NCBI GenBank assembly: GCA_003696125.1
Contig: RFHZ01000078.1
Span: 1-7,111, forward strand
Direction of reading: 5' to 3'
Length of the DNA stretch: 7,111 nucleotides
From: Nitrospinota bacterium
GTDB lineage: Bacteria > Tectomicrobia > Entotheonellia > J063
Shown: positions 1 through 7,033 of the stretch, piece by piece
Position numbering within the stretch: position 1 is the first letter of the stretch
Layout: every line of letters begins with the position of its first letter
Made by a program: the position numbers and the translations under genes
The notes under the pieces: model-generated
Seen by the model: only the letters and a program-made list of their open reading frames with translations
Told to the model about the DNA's origin: nothing
Databases searched by the model: none

Positions 1-147
1 AGCCGTCTGGAAGTGCTGCAAGGCTTCGGTATAACGCTGAGCCTCTAGAGCAAGGATCCCTTTGGAAAGATAGAAATCGGAGAGTTGGGAAGCAGAAACT
101 GCACCGATGATCCAGAAGCATAGTCCAAGACCCCAGATCGTTCGCAC
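1..147 (-). CDS. Secreted TPR-repeat protein, N-terminal part only (runs off left edge)
   Basis: An open frame on the minus strand enters the window from the left edge and has no ATG. A GTG at 147 is the best start because a purine-rich ribosome site (GGGGGAA, 160-154) lies 6 bases upstream. The product then begins with a clean signal peptide: M-R, a hydrophobic core of about 14 residues (residues 4-17), and a V-S-A cleavage site at residue 19. The mature part (residues 22-49) reads as a first tetratricopeptide repeat, with FYLSKGILALEAQRYTEALQ giving the small and aromatic positions of helices A and B. It is therefore probably exported, and such repeats usually mediate protein binding. The partner and function are unknown. 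The frame stays open up to 336, so an earlier GTG (162 or 192) is possible but would spoil the signal peptide. It lies about 160 bases downstream of the phosphodiesterase gene on the same strand. Confidence 0.62.
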   Translation of the reverse strand, partial: MRTIWGLGLCFWIIGAVSASQLSDFYLSKGILALEAQRYTEALQHFQTA

Positions 148-153
148 CCGTTC

Positions 154-160
154 TTCCCCC
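154..160 (-). promoter_or_regulatory. Ribosome binding site deciding the GTG start at 147
   Basis: GGGGGAA on the minus strand, 6 bases before GTG 147. It is the best-placed purine tract upstream of any start-like codon in this frame, and it selects the start that gives a perfect signal peptide. It is not a textbook AGGAGG, so confidence is moderate. Confidence 0.45.
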
Positions 161-271
161 ACCAGGACAGACCAACCACCCAAGGCAACCACACCCTCTT
201 CGCGGGTCTTCTGGAACAAGGAGCCGTTCTTCGCCCCTTTCTGCCATGTTGGAAGCGACTCATATTTACAT

Positions 272-298
272 CCAGGCGCTACGCCCTTCCGCGCCAGG
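272..298 (-). other. GC-rich imperfect hairpin just after the phosphodiesterase stop
   Basis: Arms CCAGGCGC (272-279) and GCGCCAGG (291-298) pair with one internal A/A mismatch and an 11-base loop, starting 12 bases downstream of the stop codon at 311. No T-run follows on the minus strand, so it is not a standard intrinsic terminator. It could be a transcript-end stabilising stem or simply chance. Confidence 0.3.
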
Positions 299-310
299 GA
301 TCGTTCTTCT

Positions 311-1075
311 TTAAAAGCGGTACGTCTTCCCCTGCTCTAACACCACGATTCTTCGGTCGTTCAGCGCATTGAGTTCTGCGATGATCTCCTCCCGGTATTT
401 CGGCTTGAGGTGGTAGATGAGCACAGGAATATCCAGATCCCCCAGTTTTTGCAGTTCTTTTCCCAGGGTATAGGGAGTCAGATGCTTACTGATATCTGCG
501 AGCCACTGATACCGGTTGGGGAAAGAGGTCTCCATGATGATCCCCCGCAGGTTACCGATCCGGCGTGCCCACTGCCAGATCTCTTCGGTAGGACCGCTAT
601 CCCCCACGTAGAGGATGGTTCCCTCTGCTGTCCCCACGAAATAGCCGACCGAAGGGACCCCATGATTGGTAGCGATGGGGAGGACCTTCTTCTCTTCAAT
701 GGTGGTTTCCACCCCTGCCTGGAGGGCCTCAAAGCGAAGAATCGGGTTATGGGCAGAGGGAATACGGGTAAAATCTGGCCAGATATGATTGTTGAACACG
801 TGATGCTTCACGATCTGGAGCACTTCAGGGATGCTATACACCGTGATGGTATATCCTTCCATATCCATCATGTTGTCCAGGATGACGGAAAGTCCGAATA
901 TATGGTCCAGGTGCGCATGGGTGAGGAGAAGCCCGCGGATTTTCTCCTGCTCTTCTAAGGAGAGGATGGCCGAGGCAGAACCCGCATCCAGGAGCAACTC
1001 CGAATCCACCAGAAAACTGCTAAGCTCAAATCCAGGCACACTGCCTCCCGAACAACCGAGGACACGAACTTCCAT
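311..1075 (-). CDS. Class II (MBL-fold) 3',5'-cyclic-nucleotide phosphodiesterase
   Basis: A cytoplasmic protein of 254 residues with no signal peptide, predicted to hydrolyse cAMP or cGMP. The metallo-beta-lactamase ligands are all present: HAHLDH (His53, His55, Asp57, His58), His138 in TNHGVPS, Asp159 in YVGDSGP and His222 in YHLKP. HxHLDH instead of the HxHGDH of RNase Z, together with METSFPN (182-187) and SKHLTPYTLGKEL (from 197), matches the class II phosphodiesterase family (yeast PDE1 and Vibrio CpdP type). The frame is open up to 1171, but that upstream ATG lies inside the -35 box of the gene's own promoter. The ATG at 1075 has GAGAGG five bases upstream and starts directly on the first beta strand (MEVRVLGCSGG). 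It follows the adenylate cyclase gene by 111 bases, which supports a cAMP role. Another MBL-fold hydrolase activity is the main alternative. Confidence 0.8.
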   Translation of the reverse strand: MEVRVLGCSGGSVPGFELSSFLVDSELLLDAGSASAILSLEEQEKIRGLLLTHAHLDHIFGLSVILDNMMDMEGYTITVYSIPEVLQIVKHHVFNNHIWPDFTRIPSAHNPILRFEALQAGVETTIEEKKVLPIATNHGVPSVGYFVGTAEGTILYVGDSGPTEEIWQWARRIGNLRGIIMETSFPNRYQWLADISKHLTPYTLGKELQKLGDLDIPVLIYHLKPKYREEIIAELNALNDRRIVVLEQGKTYRF

Positions 1076-1142
1076 AAAGACCTCTCTCGCCTTTCTCCAG
1101 TTATCGTAAACACCACCGGGCCTACCTCTCCCTCCTGCAGTC

Positions 1143-1171
1143 ACTATACCGGCTCTTCCCTTTGGGGTCAA
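1143..1171 (-). promoter_or_regulatory. Sigma-70-type promoter of the phosphodiesterase gene
   Basis: On the minus strand, TTGACC (1171-1166), a 17-base spacer and TATAGT (1148-1143). Five of six bases match consensus in each box and the spacing is ideal. Transcription would begin near 1136, giving a leader of about 60 bases. The phosphodiesterase can thus be expressed apart from the trp-cyclase transcript, although no terminator separates them. Confidence 0.75.
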
Positions 1172-1186
1172 GTTTTTTCTTTATCC

Positions 1187-3478
1187 TTACTTGGTGGCCA
1201 GGTTGTAGACCCCATCCCAGTCGGGGGGAGGAGGGGAAATCTTATAGGTCTGACACCGTTGCAGATAGGTCTGTGAGGGACCATCTGTCGGGACCACATT
1301 CAGGGCCTCACGGAAGGCCTGGATGGCCTCATCCCATTGGCGGCGCCTGTACGCGGCCAGACCAGCGGTATACCACTCCAGGAGGCGGAACTGTTCTGGG
1401 GAGAGCTCCCCTTTGCGGGCCAGGAGTTCATAGACGGTCGTCGGTTCCGCCTTGCCTCGTACCCGGATGGTATCCAGTTCTCGCACCTCGATATCGTCCC
1501 TGGCCGCTTCGTATGTTGCCTGGCTGAGCATGATCATGGTCCCATATTCCTTGTTGGCCCCTTCCAGGCGGGCAGCCAGGTTGACCGCATCCCCCATCAT
1601 GGTGTAGTCCATATGCATACGCGAGCCCATGTTCCCGATGACCATGGGTCCGGTATTCAGCCCTATCCGCATGTGGAGGAGGGGTTTTCCCTCCTTGCGC
1701 CACTCCTGTCGCCTCTCGGCAAGCCGTTGCTGCATATCTAGACTGGCGAAACAGGCGCGGCGGGCATGGTCTTCGTAAGCGATAGGGGCACCAAAAAAGG
1801 CAACAATGGCATCCCCTTCATACTTGTCGATAGTCCCTTCATAGTGCAGCAGGATTTCAGACATTTCAGAGAGGTAATCGTTCAGCAGTGCCACCAGCGC
1901 CTCGGGACTCAACTGCTCGGAGATGCTGGAGAAACCGGCCAGGTCGGAGAAGAAGGCGGTGCAGATCCGTCGTTCTCCGCCGAGCTGCAGTCTGCTGGGG
2001 TCTTCCAGCAACTGGTGAATAACGGTAGGGGCCAGGTATTGGGAGAAAGCACCGCGAATGAAGCGCTTCTCCTTTTCCGTGGTGAAGTAGATATATACGG
2101 TCACACCGATATAGGTTAACAGGATGCTCAGAGCCGGGTAAACATAGTTGTACCAGGTTCCTGCATAGACCAGGAGTCCGTAATTGCCCACGGTATATCC
2201 ACCCAGGAGCAGGAGGGTGAAGCCGGCTCCGTACAGGGGAGAGAGGCGAGGGATCACGCTACCGATCGTTATGCCGAAGAGCAGGATGGACAGGGCATCG
2301 AGCAAGAGATGCCAGTTTTTGCGCACGATGAAACGCTTGCTGAGGATATTTTCCAGCACATTGGCATGAATCTCCACCCCGGGGAAGACCGGACTGAAGG
2401 GGGTGACACGAATATCATAGATTCCCAACGCTGTTGGCCCGACCAGCACGATCTTATCCCGAAAGGTATCCAAGGGGATCTTCTGGGTCAACACGTCGGC
2501 AAAGGAATAGGTGGGGAAGGTCTGCTCTGGTCCTGCATAGTCGATGAGAAAATGGCCGGTTTCGGTCAGGGGAATCTGGAGATGGCCCACGGTGAGGCTT
2601 TCCACCCCAAACTCCTGGGCTCGAAGCTGAATAGGAACTCCCCCCAGGTAGGCGCGCAGGGCCTGGAGATCGAGAGAGGGGTAGAGGTCCTGGTGAAAAC
2701 GGATCACCAGGGGAATGCGGCGAATGGTCCCATCGGCATCCGGGTCCTGGTTGAAGAAGCCCTGCCCATAAGCCGCCTGGGCGAGAAGAGGGATATTGGT
2801 CAAGGCCCCTCGTGCCGTGAGCAGCGTATCCAGAGCCTGGGGACTGCTTCCCCGCACGATGGAGAGTTCTGTCCCTACCAGGGCTTTTTGGGCTTCTCGT
2901 CTCTGGGCTTCCCGCAGATGGGCCACCTCTTTCTCTCGGAAGTAAAAGGCCATGCCCAGGACGACGTTCCCGGCCCTGCCTATCGCTTCGGCCAGCCGGG
3001 CGTCGTTATCCGCCTCTTGTTCCACCTGGATCAGATAGCGATAGAACTGCTGGGTTGCTCTTCCTCTCTCTTGCAGGTGGAGTTGCTCAAACCGCCTTCT
3101 GAACTCCCTGACCCGTTGCAGCTCGGAGTTCGTATCCGGTTCGGCAAAGAGGATATCCAGGGCAATGACCCTGGGTCCAGCCTGGGCCAGGCGATCGATC
3201 AAGGCCGCGAGGAGAGACCGGGGCCAGGGCCAGCGACCAAAGCGCTCGATGCTCTGCTCATCGATGGCCACGATCACGACATGCGATCCTGGGGAACGAG
3301 GTCCTCGCCATTTGAAACGCTGGTCGAGCATCTTCAGCTCGAGGTTCTGGATGAGCTCCGGGTTGAGGTGGAAGAGGAAGAGGAGGAAGAGGGTCATGAC
3401 CAGAGCCAGGAAAAAGGGGACCTTTTGGTGTCCCTCTCGTTTGCCTCTCCCTGTTCTGGAGCTTTTTCGGGGGAGCAC
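1187..3478 (-). CDS. CHASE2-domain membrane adenylate cyclase (class III)
   Basis: This 763-residue protein makes cAMP from ATP in response to an unknown extracytoplasmic signal. Order: basic N-terminus, membrane helix (about 21-37), CHASE2 sensor (about 45-385, with DEQSIERFGRWPWPR and ALDILFAEPD), three membrane helices (about 388-464), class III cyclase domain (about 500-685) and a TPR-like tail (about 692-735) ending PPPPDWDGVYNLATK. Catalytic residues are intact: metal-binding Asp512 (FFSDLAGFS) and Asp556 (YEGDAI), adenine-selecting Lys552 and Asp624 (MDYT), and transition-state Asn633 and Arg637 (NLAARLE). The Lys/Asp pair argues for adenylate rather than guanylate cyclase. A charged helical stretch of about 45 residues (116-160) is inserted in CHASE2. 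The start is GTG; AAGG overlaps the trpA stop codon and lies 4 bases upstream. Only 6 bases separate it from trpA, so co-transcription with the trp genes is likely. The real ligand is unknown. Confidence 0.95.
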   Translation of the reverse strand: MLPRKSSRTGRGKREGHQKVPFFLALVMTLFLLFLFHLNPELIQNLELKMLDQRFKWRGPRSPGSHVVIVAIDEQSIERFGRWPWPRSLLAALIDRLAQAGPRVIALDILFAEPDTNSELQRVREFRRRFEQLHLQERGRATQQFYRYLIQVEQEADNDARLAEAIGRAGNVVLGMAFYFREKEVAHLREAQRREAQKALVGTELSIVRGSSPQALDTLLTARGALTNIPLLAQAAYGQGFFNQDPDADGTIRRIPLVIRFHQDLYPSLDLQALRAYLGGVPIQLRAQEFGVESLTVGHLQIPLTETGHFLIDYAGPEQTFPTYSFADVLTQKIPLDTFRDKIVLVGPTALGIYDIRVTPFSPVFPGVEIHANVLENILSKRFIVRKNWHLLLDALSILLFGITIGSVIPRLSPLYGAGFTLLLLGGYTVGNYGLLVYAGTWYNYVYPALSILLTYIGVTVYIYFTTEKEKRFIRGAFSQYLAPTVIHQLLEDPSRLQLGGERRICTAFFSDLAGFSSISEQLSPEALVALLNDYLSEMSEILLHYEGTIDKYEGDAIVAFFGAPIAYEDHARRACFASLDMQQRLAERRQEWRKEGKPLLHMRIGLNTGPMVIGNMGSRMHMDYTMMGDAVNLAARLEGANKEYGTMIMLSQATYEAARDDIEVRELDTIRVRGKAEPTTVYELLARKGELSPEQFRLLEWYTAGLAAYRRRQWDEAIQAFREALNVVPTDGPSQTYLQRCQTYKISPPPPDWDGVYNLATK

Positions 3479-3484
3479 TACACC

Positions 3485-4291
3485 TTATCCCACGGTATCA
3501 ATGGCCTGGCGCAGGGCCGCCACACTCGTCCCCAGTTTTTGCAGGGTGGCAGGAAAGTCACCGAGATGTTCCTCGATGACCTTGATCAGGGCACTCCCTA
3601 CGATCACTCCATCGGCAAAGCTGGCCACCACCTGAGCCTGGGCAGGGTTGGAGATACCAAAACCGACGGCAACCGGCTTATCGGTCACCGCCCGGATCCG
3701 GGTCAGCATGGTACGCAGGTCCTCGGCCAGTCTTTCCCGAATGCCGGTAATACCGGTGCGAGAGACATAGTAGATGAACCCCTGGCTCACCCGGGCAATG
3801 AGCGCAATCCGTTCCGGCGGACTGGTGGGGGCCAGGAGGCAGACCAGATCCAGGTCGGTCTCTGCTGTCCGCTGAAGGAGTGAACGGCCTTCCTCGGGGG
3901 GAAGATCAGGGATGATCACCCCATCAACCCCGGCCTGCAGGGCATCCTGCACGAAGCGCTCTTCCCCATAGCGGAAGACCGGATTATAGTAGGTGAGTAA
4001 GATCAGCGGAACGCCGGTCTTTGATCGGAGCTGGGATACCAGGTCGAGTACAGTGGTCAGCGAAGTCCCACGCCCCAGGGCTCGTTGTGCGGCACGCTGG
4101 ATGATCGGTCCATCCGCGATCGGATCGGAGAAAGGCACACCGAGTTCGATCAGGTCTGCTCCCCGCTTTTCCAACTCCAGCAGCAAGGCGGCGGTCTGCT
4201 CCAGATCCGGGTCTCCTGCCATCAGAAAGGGGATCAACGCTTTTTTTCCTGTACGACGCAGTCGGGTGAAAACGGTCTCGATTCTTCCCAT
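3485..4291 (-). CDS. trpA: Tryptophan synthase alpha subunit
   Basis: Cleaves indole-3-glycerol phosphate to indole and glyceraldehyde 3-phosphate, passing indole to TrpB in the alpha2-beta2 complex in the cytoplasm. The 268 residues match the usual family length. Catalytic Glu49 (LIELGVPFSDP) and Asp60 (PIADGP) are in place. The mobile loop and phosphate-binding segments SRTGITG, VGFGIS and DGVIVGSALI are recognisable along a TIM barrel. The ATG overlaps the trpB stop by one base (TGATG), and AGGAGG lies 7 bases upstream, the strongest ribosome site in the block. It is the last biosynthetic gene before the cyclase. Confidence 0.98.
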   Translation of the reverse strand: MGRIETVFTRLRRTGKKALIPFLMAGDPDLEQTAALLLELEKRGADLIELGVPFSDPIADGPIIQRAAQRALGRGTSLTTVLDLVSQLRSKTGVPLILLTYYNPVFRYGEERFVQDALQAGVDGVIIPDLPPEEGRSLLQRTAETDLDLVCLLAPTSPPERIALIARVSQGFIYYVSRTGITGIRERLAEDLRTMLTRIRAVTDKPVAVGFGISNPAQAQVVASFADGVIVGSALIKVIEEHLGDFPATLQKLGTSVAALRQAIDTVG

Positions 4292-5514
4292 CAGTGGACC
4301 TCCTGCAGGGTAGGGGAGGAGCTTCCTGCCTTCTCGTCTTGCATCTTAGCGACCTGATCCACATCTTTGTCGCCTCGACCGGAGAGGCATAAGACCACAA
4401 TCGTCTCTGGTGGAAGGGTAGGGGCCAGCTTTTGGAGATAGGCAAGCGCATGTGCCGGTTCCAAAGCCGGGATAATCCCTTCTGTCTGGGAGAGTAAGCG
4501 AAAGGCCTCCAGAGCTTCGGCATCGGTAACCGTCACATAGGTGATCCGGCCCTGTTCTTTGTAATAGCTGTGTTCCGGGCCCACGCCAGGATAGTCGAGG
4601 CCGGCCGAGATGGAGTGGGCCTGGCGGATCTGGCCATGGGCATCCTGCAAGACATAGCTTTTGCTCCCGTGCAGTACCCCGGGACTCCCTCCGGAAAGAG
4701 AGGCGCCATGTTTTCCGCTTTCCAGTCCATACCCTCCTGCCTCCACGCCGATCAGCCTGACCTCCTTGTCCGGCAGGAAGGGGTAAAAGAGTCCCATGGC
4801 ATTACTCCCCCCTCCCACACAGGCGATGCAGTAATCCGGGTAGCGTCCCTCCCTCTCCTGGATTTGGGCTTTGACCTCCTCCCCGATCACCGACTGGAAA
4901 TCGCGCACGATCATAGGGAAAGGGTGGGGACCGACCACCGAACCGATCAGGTAATGGGTATCGCGCACCGTGGTCACCCAGTCGCGCAGGGTTTCGTTGA
5001 TGGCATCCTTGAGCGTGCGGCTCCCGCTCCGTACCGGGATCACCCTGGCCCCCAAAAGGCGCATGCGGAAGACGTTAAGGGCCTGGCGCTCGGTATCTTC
5101 TTCCCCCATATAGATGTCACAGCGCAGTCCAAAGAGGGCCGCCGCCGTAGCCGTTGCCACCCCATGCTGTCCGGCACCGGTCTCGGCGATGATACGCTTC
5201 TTCCCCATGCGCAAGGTGAGTAAGGCCTGTCCGATGCTGTTGTTGATCTTGTGCGCTCCGGTATGATTGAGATCCTCCCGTTTGAGGTAGATCTTCGGAC
5301 CCCCAAGTGCCTGGGTGAGGCGTTCCGCAAAATAGAGGGGGGTGGGCCTTCCGACGTAATGGGTGAGGTAGTAACGGAACTGCTCCTGAAAAGTGGGATC
5401 GTTTCGCGCCTGTCGATACGCCTCTTCCAGTTCGTCCAGGGCGTAAACGAGGGTCTCCGGTACATAGCGGCCACCAAAAATTCCAAAATGGCCTTGGGCA
5501 TCAGGTAACTGCAT
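4291..5514 (-). CDS. trpB: Tryptophan synthase beta subunit
   Basis: PLP enzyme that joins indole with serine to form tryptophan, working with TrpA. It is 407 residues, full length. The PLP lysine is Lys89 (HTGAHKINN), the catalytic glutamate is Glu111 (ETGAGQHG), the PLP phosphate loop is GGGSNAMG (234-241), and the C-terminal CLSGRGDKD (376-384) supplies the serine near the cofactor nitrogen. It is the TrpA-associated TrpB1 type, starting [18 protein letters not shown]. The ATG lies 14 bases inside the end of trpF, with AGAGG only 3 bases upstream, which is a short spacing and suggests dependence on translational coupling. A short polar tail (about 391-407) extends past the conserved end. 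Confidence 0.98.
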   Translation of the reverse strand: MQLPDAQGHFGIFGGRYVPETLVYALDELEEAYRQARNDPTFQEQFRYYLTHYVGRPTPLYFAERLTQALGGPKIYLKREDLNHTGAHKINNSIGQALLTLRMGKKRIIAETGAGQHGVATATAAALFGLRCDIYMGEEDTERQALNVFRMRLLGARVIPVRSGSRTLKDAINETLRDWVTTVRDTHYLIGSVVGPHPFPMIVRDFQSVIGEEVKAQIQEREGRYPDYCIACVGGGSNAMGLFYPFLPDKEVRLIGVEAGGYGLESGKHGASLSGGSPGVLHGSKSYVLQDAHGQIRQAHSISAGLDYPGVGPEHSYYKEQGRITYVTVTDAEALEAFRLLSQTEGIIPALEPAHALAYLQKLAPTLPPETIVVLCLSGRGDKDVDQVAKMQDEKAGSSSPTLQEVH

Positions 5515-6130
5515 CGTCCTCTAATCCTTTCGCCTGTTGAATAAACTGTTCCATCTTTTTCCGATCCTTATACCCCGGCTTCTCTTCTACCCCGCTACTC
5601 ACATCGACGCCATACGGCTTTACCTGGTTTACCGCCTCCCGCACGTTTCCCGGATGGAGGCCACCGGCCAGGATGATCCGGCCGTAGGCCTTGGCAGCGA
5701 CGGCCATCTCCCATGGGAATCTCGTGCCTGATCCTCCGTATACCCCCTCTTTGTACCCATCGAGGAGAAAGGCGTTCACCGGGTACTGGGACAGGGGGGG
5801 CAGGGGTGCTCCTGCCTGGAGACGAAACGCCTTGATGACACGTCGCCGTATTGCCCGACAGTAAGCCGGATCTTCCTGCCCGTGCAGTTGGACGATATCG
5901 AGGGCACAATAAGCGCTGATCTCCTCCACCTCGGCTACCGGGAGATTCACAAAGAGTCCCACCGTGGTGACAAAGGGGGGAAGGCCGGCGATAATCTCTC
6001 GCGCCTGTTCCGGAGAGATGTAACGAGGACTGGGAGGGTAGAACACAAAGCCGAGGGCATCCGCCCCTGCCTCTACCGCACCGATGGCATCCTCCCAGTT
6101 GGTAATGCCACAGATCTTTACCTTAACCAC
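5501..6130 (-). CDS. trpF: Phosphoribosylanthranilate isomerase
   Basis: Converts N-(5'-phosphoribosyl)anthranilate to the ribulose form (CdRP), the substrate of TrpC. With a GTG start at 6130 the product is 209 residues, typical of the family. Catalytic Cys7 (KICGIT) and Asp124 (FLLDGY) are present, with phosphate-binding motifs [11 protein letters not shown] (153-163) and VDVSSGVE (175-182). An in-frame ATG at 6166 would add 12 residues that do not belong to the fold and lie deep inside trpC. The GTG has AGGAG 7 bases upstream. The gene overlaps trpC by 8 bases and trpB by 14 bases. It is a separate gene, not fused to trpC as in enteric bacteria. Confidence 0.96.
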   Translation of the reverse strand: MVKVKICGITNWEDAIGAVEAGADALGFVFYPPSPRYISPEQAREIIAGLPPFVTTVGLFVNLPVAEVEEISAYCALDIVQLHGQEDPAYCRAIRRRVIKAFRLQAGAPLPPLSQYPVNAFLLDGYKEGVYGGSGTRFPWEMAVAAKAYGRIILAGGLHPGNVREAVNQVKPYGVDVSSGVEEKPGYKDRKKMEQFIQQAKGLEDDAVT

Positions 6131-6902
6131 CCAAGAGCTCCTGTAGTACCTGCCCGGGCTCTGCACCCCGCATCAAGGCTTCGCCAACCAGGAAGACCCG
6201 TACCCCTTGCGCGCACAGATATTCGATGTCTGCCCGGGTGTGAATCCCGCTCTCACTCACCACTACCTTCCCGGGTGGGATATGGGGGAGCAGGTGAAGG
6301 GTTGTAGCGGTATCGGTATGAAAGGTCTGCAGGTTGCGGTTATTGATCCCGATGATCCGTGCCTCGGCCCGCAGGGCCCTTTCCAGTTCCGCCGTGGTAT
6401 GCACCTCGACCAGGGCCTCCATCTGTAAGGAGTGGGTAAGGGCCAGCAAATCCCGTAGCAACCCGTCGTCCAGGAGGGCAACGATGAGGAGAAGGGCATC
6501 AGCACCGTAAGCACGCGACTCGTAGATCTGGTAGGGGTCAAAGAGAAAATCTTTGCGGAGAATGGGGAGGCTAGTCGCCTGCTTCACCAGGGGGAGAAAG
6601 GCCCGATCTCCCTGGAAAAAGGTCGCTTCGGTCAAGACAGAAATGGCGGCAGCCCCGTGTTCAGCATAGCTCTTTGCAATCTGGACCGGGTCGGCCCCAG
6701 GAGCGATCACCCCTCGAGAAGGCGAGGCACGTTTGATCTCGGCAATGATGCGTACCTCCTCTCGTTCTCGCGTCTGCAAAGCCTGGAAAAAGTTACGGGG
6801 AGTTCCTGCCGCTGCGATCCGCTCCTGGAGGAGGGGGAGCGGCTCTTCCCGTTTGCTCTGCACCAGCGCTCTGCGCTTGGCCTGCAAGATCTTCTCCAGC
6901 AT
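6123..6902 (-). CDS. trpC: Indole-3-glycerol phosphate synthase
   Basis: Closes the indole ring: CdRP is decarboxylated and cyclised to indole-3-glycerol phosphate, which feeds TrpA. The 259-residue TIM barrel has the N-terminal helical extension of the family. Active-site residues can be assigned by motif: Glu55 and Lys57 (AEIKRASPSRG), Lys117 (RKDF), Glu166 (LVEVH), Asn187 (GINNRNL), Glu217 and Ser218 (SESGI). The start is ATG with AGGAG 6 bases upstream. It is the first gene of the block, about 40 bases downstream of a predicted transcription start, so no trp gene precedes it on this transcript. Confidence 0.98.
   Translation of the reverse strand: MLEKILQAKRRALVQSKREEPLPLLQERIAAAGTPRNFFQALQTREREEVRIIAEIKRASPSRGVIAPGADPVQIAKSYAEHGAAAISVLTEATFFQGDRAFLPLVKQATSLPILRKDFLFDPYQIYESRAYGADALLLIVALLDDGLLRDLLALTHSLQMEALVEVHTTAELERALRAEARIIGINNRNLQTFHTDTATTLHLLPHIPPGKVVVSESGIHTRADIEYLCAQGVRVFLVGEALMRGAEPGQVLQELLGG
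6138..6142 (-). promoter_or_regulatory. Ribosome binding site deciding the GTG start of trpF
   Basis: AGGAG inside the last codons of trpC, 7 bases before GTG 6130. It selects the GTG over the ATG at 6166, whose product would carry 12 non-homologous residues. Confidence 0.8.
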
Positions 6903-6947
6903 CTCCTGCTCCTCGAGAAAAGGCTAACCATCTCTTCCGCTGCCAAC

Positions 6948-6976
6948 AGTCTAAGAAAAACCGCCCCTCTTGTCAA
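6948..6976 (-). promoter_or_regulatory. Sigma-70-type promoter of trpC
   Basis: On the minus strand, TTGACA (6976-6971, full consensus), a 17-base spacer and TAGACT (6953-6948, four of six). Transcription would start near 6941, leaving about 40 untranslated bases. That leader holds no terminator-like stem, T-box or tryptophan-rich leader peptide, so control is probably at initiation or lies elsewhere. Confidence 0.7.
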
Positions 6977-7005
6977 CAGGAAAGAGGGAAATAGTGATTT
7001 TCAAC

Positions 7006-7033
7006 TTGACTAAGTTCTGCAGGAACTTATAAT
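7006..7033 (+). promoter_or_regulatory. Divergent sigma-70-type promoter reading out of the right edge
   Basis: TTGACT (7006-7011), a 16-base spacer and perfect TATAAT (7028-7033). This is stronger than the trpC promoter. It points to a plus-strand gene starting beyond the window, with transcription from about 7040. No supported coding start is visible between there and 7111. Confidence 0.72.
7011..7029. promoter_or_regulatory. Perfect palindrome in the divergent promoter spacer (probable operator)
   Basis: TAAGTTC (7011-7017) and GAACTTA (7023-7029) are exact reverse complements separated by 5 bases. They fill the space between the -35 and -10 boxes. A third half-site GAACTT lies at 7035-7040, at the expected transcription start. 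A protein bound here would block RNA polymerase on the rightward gene. Relative to the leftward trpC start the site lies around -70 to -90. I do not recognise the motif as the site of a named regulator. Confidence 0.6.

Larger units (their letters stand above)
148..310. other. Intergenic region between phosphodiesterase and TPR genes
   Basis: About 160 bases without a supported gene. I see no convincing -35/-10 pair pointing at the TPR gene and no recognisable riboswitch. The only structure is a GC-rich hairpin at 272-298. Both strands carry short open frames here (for example 263-45 minus and 246-311 plus), but none has a ribosome site or a plausible protein. Confidence 0.5.

Noticed and set aside
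45-263. A 72-codon minus-strand frame starting with ATG at 263
   Set aside because: It has no ribosome site, and its composition is rich in Arg, Trp and Pro with no domain. The alternative frame gives a signal peptide and TPR repeat, so this is a shadow of it.
430-3545. Similar short string (CCCAGTTTTTGCAG) in the phosphodiesterase and trpA genes
   Set aside because: In both places it encodes Leu-Gln-Lys-Leu-Gly within unrelated proteins. A single chance match of about 14 bases is not a repeat family.
2309-3883. A 524-codon open frame on the plus strand opposite the cyclase and trpA, with a run of glutamates
   Set aside because: It is the antisense of well-supported genes. The glutamate run mirrors the Leu/Phe-rich membrane helix of the cyclase, and there is no recognisable domain. 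It is a codon-bias shadow.
6707-6976. Possible trp leader peptide beginning in the trpC leader (ATG near 6932)
   Set aside because: The frame does not stop before trpC but runs into it out of frame. It has no Trp codons near its start and no associated terminator stem.
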